Source: an uncultured Bacteroidales bacterium (GTDB lineage: Bacteria > Bacteroidota > Bacteroidia > Bacteroidales > P3). From it: a stretch of DNA of 64,000 nt. This document shows positions 10,101 to 16,278 of this stretch, one piece after another. The translations under genes were made by a program, and so were the position numbers. Below the pieces are notes generated by a model. The model was not told where the DNA came from and made no database searches. It saw only the letters and a list, made by a program, of their open reading frames with translations. The stretch is from the NCBI GenBank assembly GCA_900316055.1, contig ONBK01000011.1, positions 1 to 64,000 of the forward strand. The letters run 5' to 3'. Every line of letters begins with the position of its first letter. The first letter of the stretch is position 1.

Positions 10101-10993
10101 ATATAGGCGCCCAGCGAGGTAGGGTAGCCGGTACCGAAGACGAGGCCTGCAGTGTAGGCATTTTTCTCGGAGTCGAATGTGGCGGTGGTGCCCCAGTTGT
10201 CTGCTGTCGACCCCGTATAGGTGGAAAAAATCAGTACGGGATCGATAACCAGTTGTTTTGTATGGTTATAATCACCCACTTCTATCCATACACGCCATTT
10301 CTTATCCTTTCCTTTTTCCACGCGCCATCGGCTTTGAATCTCCACTTGTTCACCTGCGCCATAGACCTGATAGACATAAGGTTTCGATTCCATAACATCT
10401 CGCACGGAGGTTTTGACAATGAGGTTTCCCGTCTTGTTGCTCACTTTAACATCGTCCACCCCCTCGTATTCAATGGCTATCTGCGAAGCATCGGCACCAG
10501 GTTCGATGATAAAGTTGTATTTCAGCGCTTTTCGACCGCCGTATAGTTCGAGGGAGATGCCGGGGTATAGTTCGTCGTAGCGCACGTAGGCAAAACTGCC
10601 TACTTTGGAGCGCCAGCGGGAGGGATCGTCGCCGAGGAAGTAGTTGCTGTAACCGGGCATGCGGTCGTAGCCCATGGGAAGGGCACTGTTGGCTCCAGTG
10701 AAGTGAATGCGGTAGGCATGACAATGGACTCCACCTCTTTCATCTCCCATCTTAGGGATTTCAGTTCCCGCGGGGTGGGGGAAATGCTCGCGTAGCGCCA
10801 CCGTGAGGGCGCCGGGCTCGAGGAATAGTGCCGCATCGTGGAGCTGTGCCTCATAGTTCACACGGGAGTCCCATTGCCCCAGGTTCTCGGTGAAGGCGAC
10901 CATTGTTCCCACACCTTGAGTCTGGTACTCAGGTTGTGCCCATACCGGAAGGATGACCAACAACATCAATATGATGAGGATTCTGTTTTTCAT
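7178..10993 (-). CDS. Giant T9SS type B cargo protein with SBBP and PKD domains
   Basis: A 1271-aa secreted protein. After the signal peptide (MKNRILIILMLL, cleavage near WAQ) comes an N-terminal domain with FTENLGQWDSRVNYEAQ, typical of proteins that carry SBBP beta-propeller repeats. Several SBBP-like repeats follow (TYLGGSSTD, TYIGGSGND, TFLGGSSND), then a PKD domain near residues 790-870 (FLWDFGDGTTSTERNPSHTYSEGG), then Ig-like segments. It closes with a gliding-motility-associated C-terminal domain (IPNAFTPNDDGVND to NITLIR) for type B export through the type IX system. It probably ends up on the cell surface or outside. The ATG at 10993 was chosen over one seven codons upstream because it gives a normal signal peptide. 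Confidence 0.9.
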   Translation of the reverse strand: MKNRILIILMLLVILPVWAQPEYQTQGVGTMVAFTENLGQWDSRVNYEAQLHDAALFLEPGALTVALREHFPHPAGTEIPKMGDERGGVHCHAYRIHFTGANSALPMGYDRMPGYSNYFLGDDPSRWRSKVGSFAYVRYDELYPGISLELYGGRKALKYNFIIEPGADASQIAIEYEGVDDVKVSNKTGNLIVKTSVRDVMESKPYVYQVYGAGEQVEIQSRWRVEKGKDKKWRVWIEVGDYNHTKQLVIDPVLIFSTYTGSTADNWGTTATFDSEKNAYTAGLVFGTGYPTSLGAYMESFGGIADVGIFKFDTLGQNRLFATYLGGSSTDMPHSLFVNSFDELLVFGTTGSLNFPTTPGAYQTQHHGGDSLNYESAPNLSFRNGSDMFVSRLSADGSQLQASTYIGGSGNDGLNYWSHFGSNYGIIMGGNDSLYYNYGDGARGEIITDNLNNVYIGSTTMSSDFPTTPGCVQSVMGGIPGPAGGRQDGVVLKLDYNLRNLLWSTFLGGSSNDAVYSIDVDSSYNLLVCGGTCSNDFPVTAGAWQRLYGGGNTDGFVCKISAAGDRLMASSYIGKGLYDQIYFVRTGRHDEVFLFGQTEPMGSTNFIINAGYSVYNSGMLLMRMTPDLDSVVWSTLFGTPGRINLSPTAFAADICNRVYAAGWGRDFVNYNGVQWHTLGTTGMETSPGAWSDSTDGQDFYIISLDEQASRLDYATFFGELHQDGQYYGGGDHVDGGTSRFDRQGTLYQSVCASCSGTQGFPTTAGAWSASNNASNCNNALFRFNVTSDFPVAEFIPPVSGCAPYTIHFQNIGRGSSFLWDFGDGTTSTERNPSHTYSEGGVYTVTLVALLPGGCSEADTQRHQLHVIGNGTSISESDIACSGSQIQIGVQPQIGATYEWLTSGVSDSTIANPWVSEAGTYLLRVSTAGCSEVDTFNVDAYTLIDLWQLIAISCHDSSDGGAFFRLGPGIDPDSVTFTFWPLADSTFDGQTYRFHGLSTGDYHVSVTGYGCTYEQDFTIENPLGPDYQKEVSPILCSDSCSGWIQIRYNLSALPEIPQLDTLISGLCEGTYITRLISVGCPLIDTTVIYRNHQIDSLRVWADSYRINLGESVQFHADLPHGSGNISYRWTPAIDLDRPDIANPTATPTDTFVCYTVTVTTPDGCTATDSVCIHCDEIHCGAPDYVIPNAFTPNDDGVNDVVDFSSPLLTEIHVAVFNRWGECVFSSDDLTHCRWDGTYRNERCMPGVYTYTCRIRCMSNTESEFKGNITLIR

Positions 10994-11011
10994 TTGTATA
11001 ATAATAAAATG

Positions 11012-11019
11012 CAAAGATA
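11012..11019 (-). promoter_or_regulatory. Promoter for the giant T9SS gene
   Basis: Minus-strand TATCTTTG matches TAnnTTTG. It lies about 19 bases before the start codon, so the leader would be roughly a dozen bases. Confidence 0.7.
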
Positions 11020-11168
11020 CAAAACTTGTTGGAATTTTTCACTATATTTTTAATTTTTTTTTCAGCGGTGTTGACTCACTTCATCTATTTTTTTCAGTGG
11101 TGCTCGCAGGCATACCACAAAACCAGCAAAAGCAGGCAGGGCAAAATATTTTTTGGAGGGGATATAAA

Positions 11169-11201
11169 AAAAACAGGAGAACATTGCTGTTCTCCTGTTT
11201 T
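11169..11201 (-). terminator. Terminator after tRNA-Arg
   Basis: A 12-bp stem (AAACAGGAGAAC paired with its complement) with a six-base loop is followed on the minus strand by a run of eight T. It starts two or three bases after the tRNA 3' end. Confidence 0.9.
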
Positions 11202-11203
11202 AG

Positions 11204-11277
11204 TGACTCCTGCAGGATTCAAACCTGCAACCTTCTGATCCGTAGTCAGATGCTCTATTCAGTTGAGCTAAGGAGCC
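11204..11277 (-). tRNA. tRNA-Arg (anticodon ACG)
   Basis: The minus strand folds as a 74-nt cloverleaf. The acceptor stem is GGCTCCT with AGGAGTC (one G-U pair) and discriminator A; the D arm is AGCTCAACTGAATAGAGC. The anticodon stem is TCTGA/TCAGA with the seven-base loop CTACGGA, so the anticodon is ACG. The T arm is GCAGG-TTTGAAT-CCTGC. CCA is not encoded. A34 would normally be deaminated to inosine by TadA, reading CGU, CGC and CGA. Confidence 0.96.
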
Positions 11278-11316
11278 ATCCATGAAATTCGGTATTTCTA
11301 TCTCCGAAAGCGGGTG

Positions 11317-11324
11317 CAAAAGTA
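11317..11324 (-). promoter_or_regulatory. Promoter for tRNA-Arg
   Basis: Minus-strand TACTTTTG fits TAnnTTTG and lies about 40 bases before the first base of the tRNA. Confidence 0.7.
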
Positions 11325-11439
11325 CAAACTTTTTAAATACTGACCAAATTTTTTTTCAAATATTTTTCATGGTGAAAAACATTCTGTTGAAATACAAATA
11401 TTTGAAGTCGATTATTTTTTGTTTTTTATTTTTCAATTA

Positions 11440-11958
11440 TCAATTTATTCCGTACACTTCATGGTATAAAAGGTCGCGAATTTCGCAAAATTCGTCGTCG
11501 TCGAGTTCGTATTTTGACATAATAATCATGGGTACCTCTTTGCCACCTTCACGGTAGGGGGGCTGGACATATTCCTGAGGATTTTGGAAGAAACCCATAC
11601 TGGCGTAGAACTCCACACGATGGTCGGCCTCCTCGGTATTGGGAAGTTCTACCTCCAGAACCACCTGTTCTTGCTGTTGGGAGAGAAAATTGAGGAATGC
11701 TGCCTTGCCGAGTCCTTGGTTACGGAGTTCTTCTGCAATGGCGAAATGTTCGATATAAATAAGGTCTTCGAAAGTCCAGTAGGTGAGGATTCCTACAGGG
11801 TCGTCGCCGTTCTCGGCTACGAGGAAATGGAATTTGCCGGCATCTCTATGCCGGAGACTAGAGAAGGGGGGGCGTTCCTGCTCGGGGAACGCCTCTTCAA
11901 ACAGGCTTTCTGCAAAGTGCGAATGATCGCTTTCTGCTAAGGTTTTAAATGTAATCAT
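11440..11958 (-). CDS. GNAT family N-acetyltransferase
   Basis: A 172-aa GNAT enzyme that would move an acetyl group from acetyl-CoA to an unknown amine. The core is visible: YIEHFAIAEELRNQGLGKAAF holds strand beta4 and the acetyl-CoA pyrophosphate-binding motif (N-Q-G-L-G-K, in place of the usual R/QxxGxG/A), followed by EVELPNTEEADHRVEFYASMGF, the family's C-terminal hallmark in which an FYxxxGF motif packs against CoA. The ATG at 11958 directly follows the TAA of the upstream outer-membrane gene (TAAATG), so it is the last gene of the four-gene operon. About 160 bases of AT-rich DNA without a gene separate it from the tRNA. Confidence 0.87.
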   Translation of the reverse strand: MITFKTLAESDHSHFAESLFEEAFPEQERPPFSSLRHRDAGKFHFLVAENGDDPVGILTYWTFEDLIYIEHFAIAEELRNQGLGKAAFLNFLSQQQEQVVLEVELPNTEEADHRVEFYASMGFFQNPQEYVQPPYREGGKEVPMIIMSKYELDDDEFCEIRDLLYHEVYGIN

Positions 11959-12879
11959 TTATAAAAAACTAAAGTTGTTGATTTCAAAACGAATGGTGAG
12001 GCAGTGGACCCATCCTCTGGCATCATAGCCTTTCAAGGTGGTCTTGGAGTGGTGACAAGTGTAGCCGGCCTTGATGGCTCCAACCCCTTCCATATAGTAG
12101 CCGATGAAGCCACTCATGAAGACTCCCCAACCGATACCACCTTGGTTGACATACTCGTAGCTTCCGCTATAAGAACTTGGCGATTGGCCGTTCCAAATAT
12201 CGAGAATGGAATAGGTGGAACCATCGATCTCCATGAGGCTCTCCTTGACTTTGGTGTTGTTGAAACTGGCACCGAGGTCGAGCTCAAAGCAGAGGTTGTC
12301 GCCTAAGTCGATGGTACGCGTGATGGCAAAGTCGATATTGATGCGATCCTCGCGACCCATGAGGCCGCAACGGATATATTGATGATTAGGTGTGAGGATA
12401 CCTGTGCCATTGGTGCTGCTGAGGTTGAAGGCACCAAGCGCGTTGAGGCGCGAGATGTCGAAGCGTAGCAACCATCCGAAACCGCTCTCGTAGTCGTATC
12501 GGATGCCTAATCCAAACTGTAGCGAGGTTCGGTAGTACATATCGCCATATTCCACGACTTGCAACTCGTCTTTGCTTCCCACAGCCGACGAGATGAGTCC
12601 GTCGTTTTTCAGTTGCTGCCAGATGCGGTTGCCATAGGTCTCACTATGCAGCACACGGTTGATGGTGTTGACATTCCCGGGACGACCCGAATAGAAATTG
12701 GCGGTATTGTCGTCGGCCCAAACGGCACCGGCGTTGGCAAAGACAGAAAGACCGGAAGGCTGACGCCTGGGAACGCCGTCGTCGGCAGCGGTGGCCTCCG
12801 GCGACAAGGATTTTAATCCGTCAGCCATGGCAGACGACGATAAAAGCATGGCTCCAATGAGTATAAATGCCCGTTTCAT
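11959..12879 (-). CDS. Outer-membrane beta-barrel protein
   Basis: A 306-aa exported protein with signal peptide MKRAFILIGAMLLSSSAMA. After a low-complexity segment rich in Pro, Ala and Asp the sequence alternates polar and hydrophobic residues in barrel-like strands (LQFGLGIRYDYESGFGWLLRFDISR, LCFELDLGASF) and ends with an aromatic residue (NNFSFL), as most outer-membrane barrels do. I do not recognise a subfamily. Its ATG overlaps the stop of the ECF sigma gene by four bases (ATGA), so translation is probably coupled. Tight coupling to a sigma factor suggests the barrel is either a sensor input or a constant co-product, but no anti-sigma factor is visible. Confidence 0.8.
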   Translation of the reverse strand: MKRAFILIGAMLLSSSAMADGLKSLSPEATAADDGVPRRQPSGLSVFANAGAVWADDNTANFYSGRPGNVNTINRVLHSETYGNRIWQQLKNDGLISSAVGSKDELQVVEYGDMYYRTSLQFGLGIRYDYESGFGWLLRFDISRLNALGAFNLSSTNGTGILTPNHQYIRCGLMGREDRINIDFAITRTIDLGDNLCFELDLGASFNNTKVKESLMEIDGSTYSILDIWNGQSPSSYSGSYEYVNQGGIGWGVFMSGFIGYYMEGVGAIKAGYTCHHSKTTLKGYDARGWVHCLTIRFEINNFSFL

Positions 12880-13481
12880 ATCTCACCTCCTCTTTCCCTT
12901 ACAATACTGGAAAGCAGCGCTTTGGCTCTATTTAGACGAACTTTCACTGTGCCAACGGGGATATTCATCCTTTGGGCAATTTCCTCATAGGAGAGGTCTT
13001 CGTAGTATCGCAACTCAATGATCTGCCGATAGGGTTCCTTGAGCTGGTTGACAATCTCTTTCAAAGCTGCATCACGTTGCATGCGTATCATCATTTCCTC
13101 TGGATTAGGCTGTCCGGAAGGTATCTGATACTCAATGAAATCGTTTTCGCTTGTACGGGTGATGCTATTGAGCGAGACTGTCTCCAACTTGCGCTTGCGC
13201 AGGTAATCAATATAGGTGTTGACCCCGATAGAGAAGAGCCACGAACTAAAGGTACCCGTGGGGGAGTAGCGATGGAGTTGCAGGAACGCCTTGCTGAATG
13301 TTTCCATCGTGAGATCGGAAGCAGTGGTGGTGTTATGGGTCATGCGAAGCAAAAGCAGGTAGAGCGGCTCGCGGTATGAGGCCATAAGGTCGGCATACGC
13401 CTTACGGCTTCCTTCATCGCGGGCGGCACAAACAAGCTGATAATCAAGCTTCAGACGTTCGTTCTGAACTTTTGGCTCCAC
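12876..13481 (-). CDS. ECF-type RNA polymerase sigma factor (GTG start)
   Basis: A 201-aa group IV sigma factor. Region 2 is present (ASDLTMETFSKAFLQLHRY, then FSSWLFSIGVNTYIDYLRKRK, the -10-recognising helix). Region 4.2 follows as a helix-turn-helix (YEEIAQRMNIPVGTVKVRLNRAKALL). It would direct RNA polymerase to a dedicated promoter set. It begins with GTG at 13481, immediately after the TAG of the glycosyltransferase gene, and overlaps the outer-membrane gene by four bases. Most ECF factors sit beside an anti-sigma factor; none is seen here, so control may be transcriptional or through an unlinked partner. Confidence 0.93.
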   Translation of the reverse strand: MEPKVQNERLKLDYQLVCAARDEGSRKAYADLMASYREPLYLLLLRMTHNTTTASDLTMETFSKAFLQLHRYSPTGTFSSWLFSIGVNTYIDYLRKRKLETVSLNSITRTSENDFIEYQIPSGQPNPEEMMIRMQRDAALKEIVNQLKEPYRQIIELRYYEDLSYEEIAQRMNIPVGTVKVRLNRAKALLSSIVRERGGEI

Positions 13482-14639
13482 CTATTTGCTAAATTTTCTA
13501 TTGTTATCTAACGGAGTTAGGACTAAAATAGTATTTGCAAGTATAAAATATATTTCTAAAAAAGGTGCCGCCAGATAGGTGAGACCGCCCTCAAATCGTT
13601 TGCAGAGCTGGGCGAATGCCACCATCTGCCAGGCCCACTTGATAGCCACCATTCCCGCCACCACAATCCAGGGAAGGGTGCCATTCAGCAGGAGCATGAC
13701 GGCCATTGTGTAGAAGATGATATTACAGAGCGGCAACAAATCTTCCTGCAGACGACTGCCCCAGCTGTGCCAGTTGCGCGTAGAGACTCTGTCGAGACGC
13801 TGACGATGCCACTGGGAGAAGGTCTTCTTGGGCTCGGTGCTCAGGCAGGCATCGCTGTCGATGCAGATGGCAGTATTATTGCCCGTGGCATTCTGGTAAA
13901 CAAAGAGGTCGTCAGAGCCTCCCGCCACACTATAGTGACGGATGAAAGCCCCTTGTTTGAAGAAGAAGTTGCGGCGGTAGCTTAGGTTGCGTCCTGAACC
14001 GGTGTAAGGATGACCCAGGAGGGCATGACCGAGGTAATGCGAACTATAGGATAGATTGTCATACTGCTGCATCACACCCAGGAGGGTTTTGGTGCGTTTC
14101 AATCCGCAAAAGCCCAGCACAATTTGAGTGTTTTTATCTGAATAGCCTTTTACCATTCCTCGCAGCCACTGCATATTTTTGGGAGTGCAGTCAGGATCTG
14201 CCAGAAGCAGGATGTCGTTTTTAGCACTCTTGATGCCGATAGATAACGGATACTTTTTACCCTGGAAGAGGTTCACATCCTCCTTGAAAGGCACCACTTT
14301 GAGATGGGGATAATAGTCTTTCAGTAGTTTAAGCACGAATTGGGTGTCGTCGTGACTCAAATAATCCACAACCACCACCTCAAAATCAGGATAATCCTGT
14401 TCGAGCAAATAGACCAGGTTCTCTTTGAGCCAGACAGCGTCGTTGCGGGCGGTGAGTACCACACTCACCGGAGGCAGTTTCGAAGGTGCATCATTCCCCG
14501 TCTCTTTTTTTCGGTGCCAACGACCTATACGGAAATGGATTAAACCATAGTAGAGAGACAGGAATATTAAAGACAAAACCATTGCAATAGTAAACACAAT
14601 GGATTGTTTATCAGTTAGAAAATCAGTAAAATCAAACAT
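13482..14639 (-). CDS. Membrane-bound family 2 glycosyltransferase
   Basis: The 385-aa protein has an N-terminal membrane segment (SIVFTIAMVLSLIFLSLYYGL), then a GT-A fold catalytic domain with PPVSVVLTARNDAVWLKENL, a DPDC motif (DxD-like, binds sugar nucleotide and metal), and QWHRQRLDR in the position of the QxxRW motif of processive enzymes. Two or three C-terminal membrane helices follow. It probably transfers a sugar at the inner membrane to a lipid or a growing glycan; substrate unknown. It is the first gene of the operon with the sigma factor, the barrel and GNAT, and it carries its own promoter at 14662-14669. Confidence 0.9.
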   Translation of the reverse strand: MFDFTDFLTDKQSIVFTIAMVLSLIFLSLYYGLIHFRIGRWHRKKETGNDAPSKLPPVSVVLTARNDAVWLKENLVYLLEQDYPDFEVVVVDYLSHDDTQFVLKLLKDYYPHLKVVPFKEDVNLFQGKKYPLSIGIKSAKNDILLLADPDCTPKNMQWLRGMVKGYSDKNTQIVLGFCGLKRTKTLLGVMQQYDNLSYSSHYLGHALLGHPYTGSGRNLSYRRNFFFKQGAFIRHYSVAGGSDDLFVYQNATGNNTAICIDSDACLSTEPKKTFSQWHRQRLDRVSTRNWHSWGSRLQEDLLPLCNIIFYTMAVMLLLNGTLPWIVVAGMVAIKWAWQMVAFAQLCKRFEGGLTYLAAPFLEIYFILANTILVLTPLDNNRKFSK

Positions 14640-14661
14640 TTGAACATACTTCTTTAAAGTA

Positions 14662-14669
14662 CAAAAATA
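14662..14669 (-). promoter_or_regulatory. Promoter of the GT2-sigma-OMP-GNAT operon
   Basis: Minus-strand TATTTTTG fits TAnnTTTG, about 22 bases before the glycosyltransferase ATG. Confidence 0.65.
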
Positions 14670-14764
14670 CTAATAATACAGTCTCCTTGTCGCTCTATAC
14701 AAAGTATAAATATCAACAATTATTCAACACCTCCGCATAACAGTCTCATTTCCATCTATAAAAC

Positions 14765-14801
14765 ATACCAACTCCTACCGAGATAGAAGTTGGTACGGTG
14801 G
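14765..14801. repeat. CCAACTCCTACC palindromic repeat, copy 1
   Basis: ACCAACTCCTACC is followed by the imperfect inverted GAAGTTGGTACGG. Related copies occur at 25698 and 51537. The surrounding 200-base gap between the operon promoter and tgt holds no gene. Confidence 0.65.
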
Positions 14802-14852
14802 TGATATAGCTTCGATATAGCTTTGATACGGGATAGGGGTGGGGAGGGAAGG

Positions 14853-15989
14853 TCAGAGTCGGCGGCCGAGTTTCTGAATCATTCCATTCTTCCAAGCGGG
14901 AAAGTCGCCGGCGAGGATATGTCGACGGGCCTCACCGACAAGCCAGAGATAGAATCGCAGGTTGTGGATGGAGCAAATCTGAAGACCCAGAATCTCCTCG
15001 GCGCGAATAAGATGGTGCAGATAGGCGAGGGTGTAAACTCGGTCGGCTTCTGCTGCACTCATTGGATTGATGGGTTCAAAGCAACTCTCCCATTTCTTGT
15101 TTTTGATATTGATGGTACCTTCGGCGGTGAATAGCAAGCCGTTACGCCCGTTTCTGGTGGGCATGACACAGTCGAACATATCTACTCCACGCTCGATGGC
15201 CTCGAGAATATTCTGTGGAGTTCCCACCCCCATCAGGTAGCGCGGACGATCTTTAGGAAGGATTGAATTGACCACTTCTATCATCCTGTACATCACATCT
15301 GTAGGTTCGCCGACTGCCAATCCGCCAATGGCGCAACCCTCAGGGTCTTTACTGGCGATATACTCTGCCGAGATTTTTCGCAAGTCCTCATACTGGCATC
15401 CCTGTACGATGGGGAAGAGTGCCTGGTGGTGTCCGTAGAGGGGTTCTGTCTCGCCAAAACGTTTAATGCAACGGTCGAGCCAACGATGTGTAAGTTCCAT
15501 TGAACGTTGAGCATAGCGATGGTCGCTATCTCCTGGAGCACACTCGTCAAAAGCCATTATAATATCGGCCCCGATAATGCGCTGAATCTCCATCACGTTC
15601 TCTGGCGTGAAGAGGTGCTTACTGCCATCAATATGGCTTCTAAAGGTACACCCTTCCTCTTTAATCTTCCGATTTTCAGCCAATGAGAAGACTTGGAATC
15701 CGCCGCTGTCGGTGAGCAAAGGACGGTCCCAACCATTAAACTGATGGAGGCCTCCCGCCTGTCTGAGCAAATCACATCCAGGACGAAGATAAAGGTGATA
15801 TGTATTCCCAAGAATTATCTGTGCACCAATATCTTTACGCAGTTCGAATTGATGTACTGCTTTAACTGTACCTGCGGTACCTACAGGCATAAAAATAGGT
15901 GTCTCAATGTCTCCGTGGTCGGTATGTATAATGCCTGCTCGGGCATCGCCACTGGTGGCTTTGAGGTCGAAAGTGAGTCGATTGATCAT
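14853..15989 (-). CDS. tgt: tRNA-guanine transglycosylase (queuine tRNA-ribosyltransferase)
   Basis: A 378-aa Tgt, the enzyme that swaps guanine-34 for a queuosine precursor in GUN-anticodon tRNAs. The catalytic core is intact: LTDSGGFQVFSL holds the first catalytic Asp and the substrate loop, followed by MAFDECAPGDS and MGVGTPQNILEAIERGVDMFDCVMPTRNGRNG with the nucleophile Asp. The C-terminal zinc site is not conventional: where most bacterial Tgt proteins have CxCxxC, this one reads PMSAAEADRVYTLAYLHHL, without cysteines, although the later SIHNL histidine is kept. Its ATG directly follows the stop of an 81-aa gene. It is the last gene in a leftward group with alaS. Confidence 0.95.
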   Translation of the reverse strand: MINRLTFDLKATSGDARAGIIHTDHGDIETPIFMPVGTAGTVKAVHQFELRKDIGAQIILGNTYHLYLRPGCDLLRQAGGLHQFNGWDRPLLTDSGGFQVFSLAENRKIKEEGCTFRSHIDGSKHLFTPENVMEIQRIIGADIIMAFDECAPGDSDHRYAQRSMELTHRWLDRCIKRFGETEPLYGHHQALFPIVQGCQYEDLRKISAEYIASKDPEGCAIGGLAVGEPTDVMYRMIEVVNSILPKDRPRYLMGVGTPQNILEAIERGVDMFDCVMPTRNGRNGLLFTAEGTINIKNKKWESCFEPINPMSAAEADRVYTLAYLHHLIRAEEILGLQICSIHNLRFYLWLVGEARRHILAGDFPAWKNGMIQKLGRRL

Positions 15990-16235
15990 TTAGAGGACAA
16001 TCTTCTCAATGATGGCACGTGCTTCGAGCACAGCCATATAATCTTTCATGGCTCTCATCTGCAGGTCGTAGATGCTACGCGGGCAGTCGGGAGTGAAGGG
16101 CAACTTGCCGCTATCCCACAGCTTCAACACGGCTTCGAGGTTCTCCTTGCGGTTCTGCAGGTGATAGTATTCGCCTTTCATTCTGTCTTTGTAATCGCTC
16201 GAAAGCATCAGTTCGGTGATAGTCTGTAAATCCAT
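15990..16235 (-). CDS. Small phage-associated-type protein (81 aa)
   Basis: An 81-aa charged protein (LSSDYKDRMKGEYYHLQNRKENL, then TPDCPRSIYDLQMRAMKDYMAVLEARAIIE). From memory, this pattern (a YKxRxxxEY start, a CPxxxxxxQxxAM middle and a YLxVLExRAxIE end) is common in small proteins of phages and prophages of gut bacteria; no function is known to me. It is predicted to be helical and cytoplasmic. It lies between alaS and tgt, with its stop touching the tgt start, so it appears to have been taken into a housekeeping operon. The coding potential is supported by tight packing and by the conserved pattern. The phage link is recollection, not a search. Confidence 0.7.
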   Translation of the reverse strand: MDLQTITELMLSSDYKDRMKGEYYHLQNRKENLEAVLKLWDSGKLPFTPDCPRSIYDLQMRAMKDYMAVLEARAIIEKIVL

Positions 16236-16278
16236 AATATTTAAGGTTTAAGGGTTTAAAAGTTTATGGGGTTGTGGG

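Noticed and set aside
9359..10546. 395-codon frame opposite the giant T9SS gene
   Set aside because: Antisense shadow; the sense frame has clear SBBP repeats and a sorting domain.
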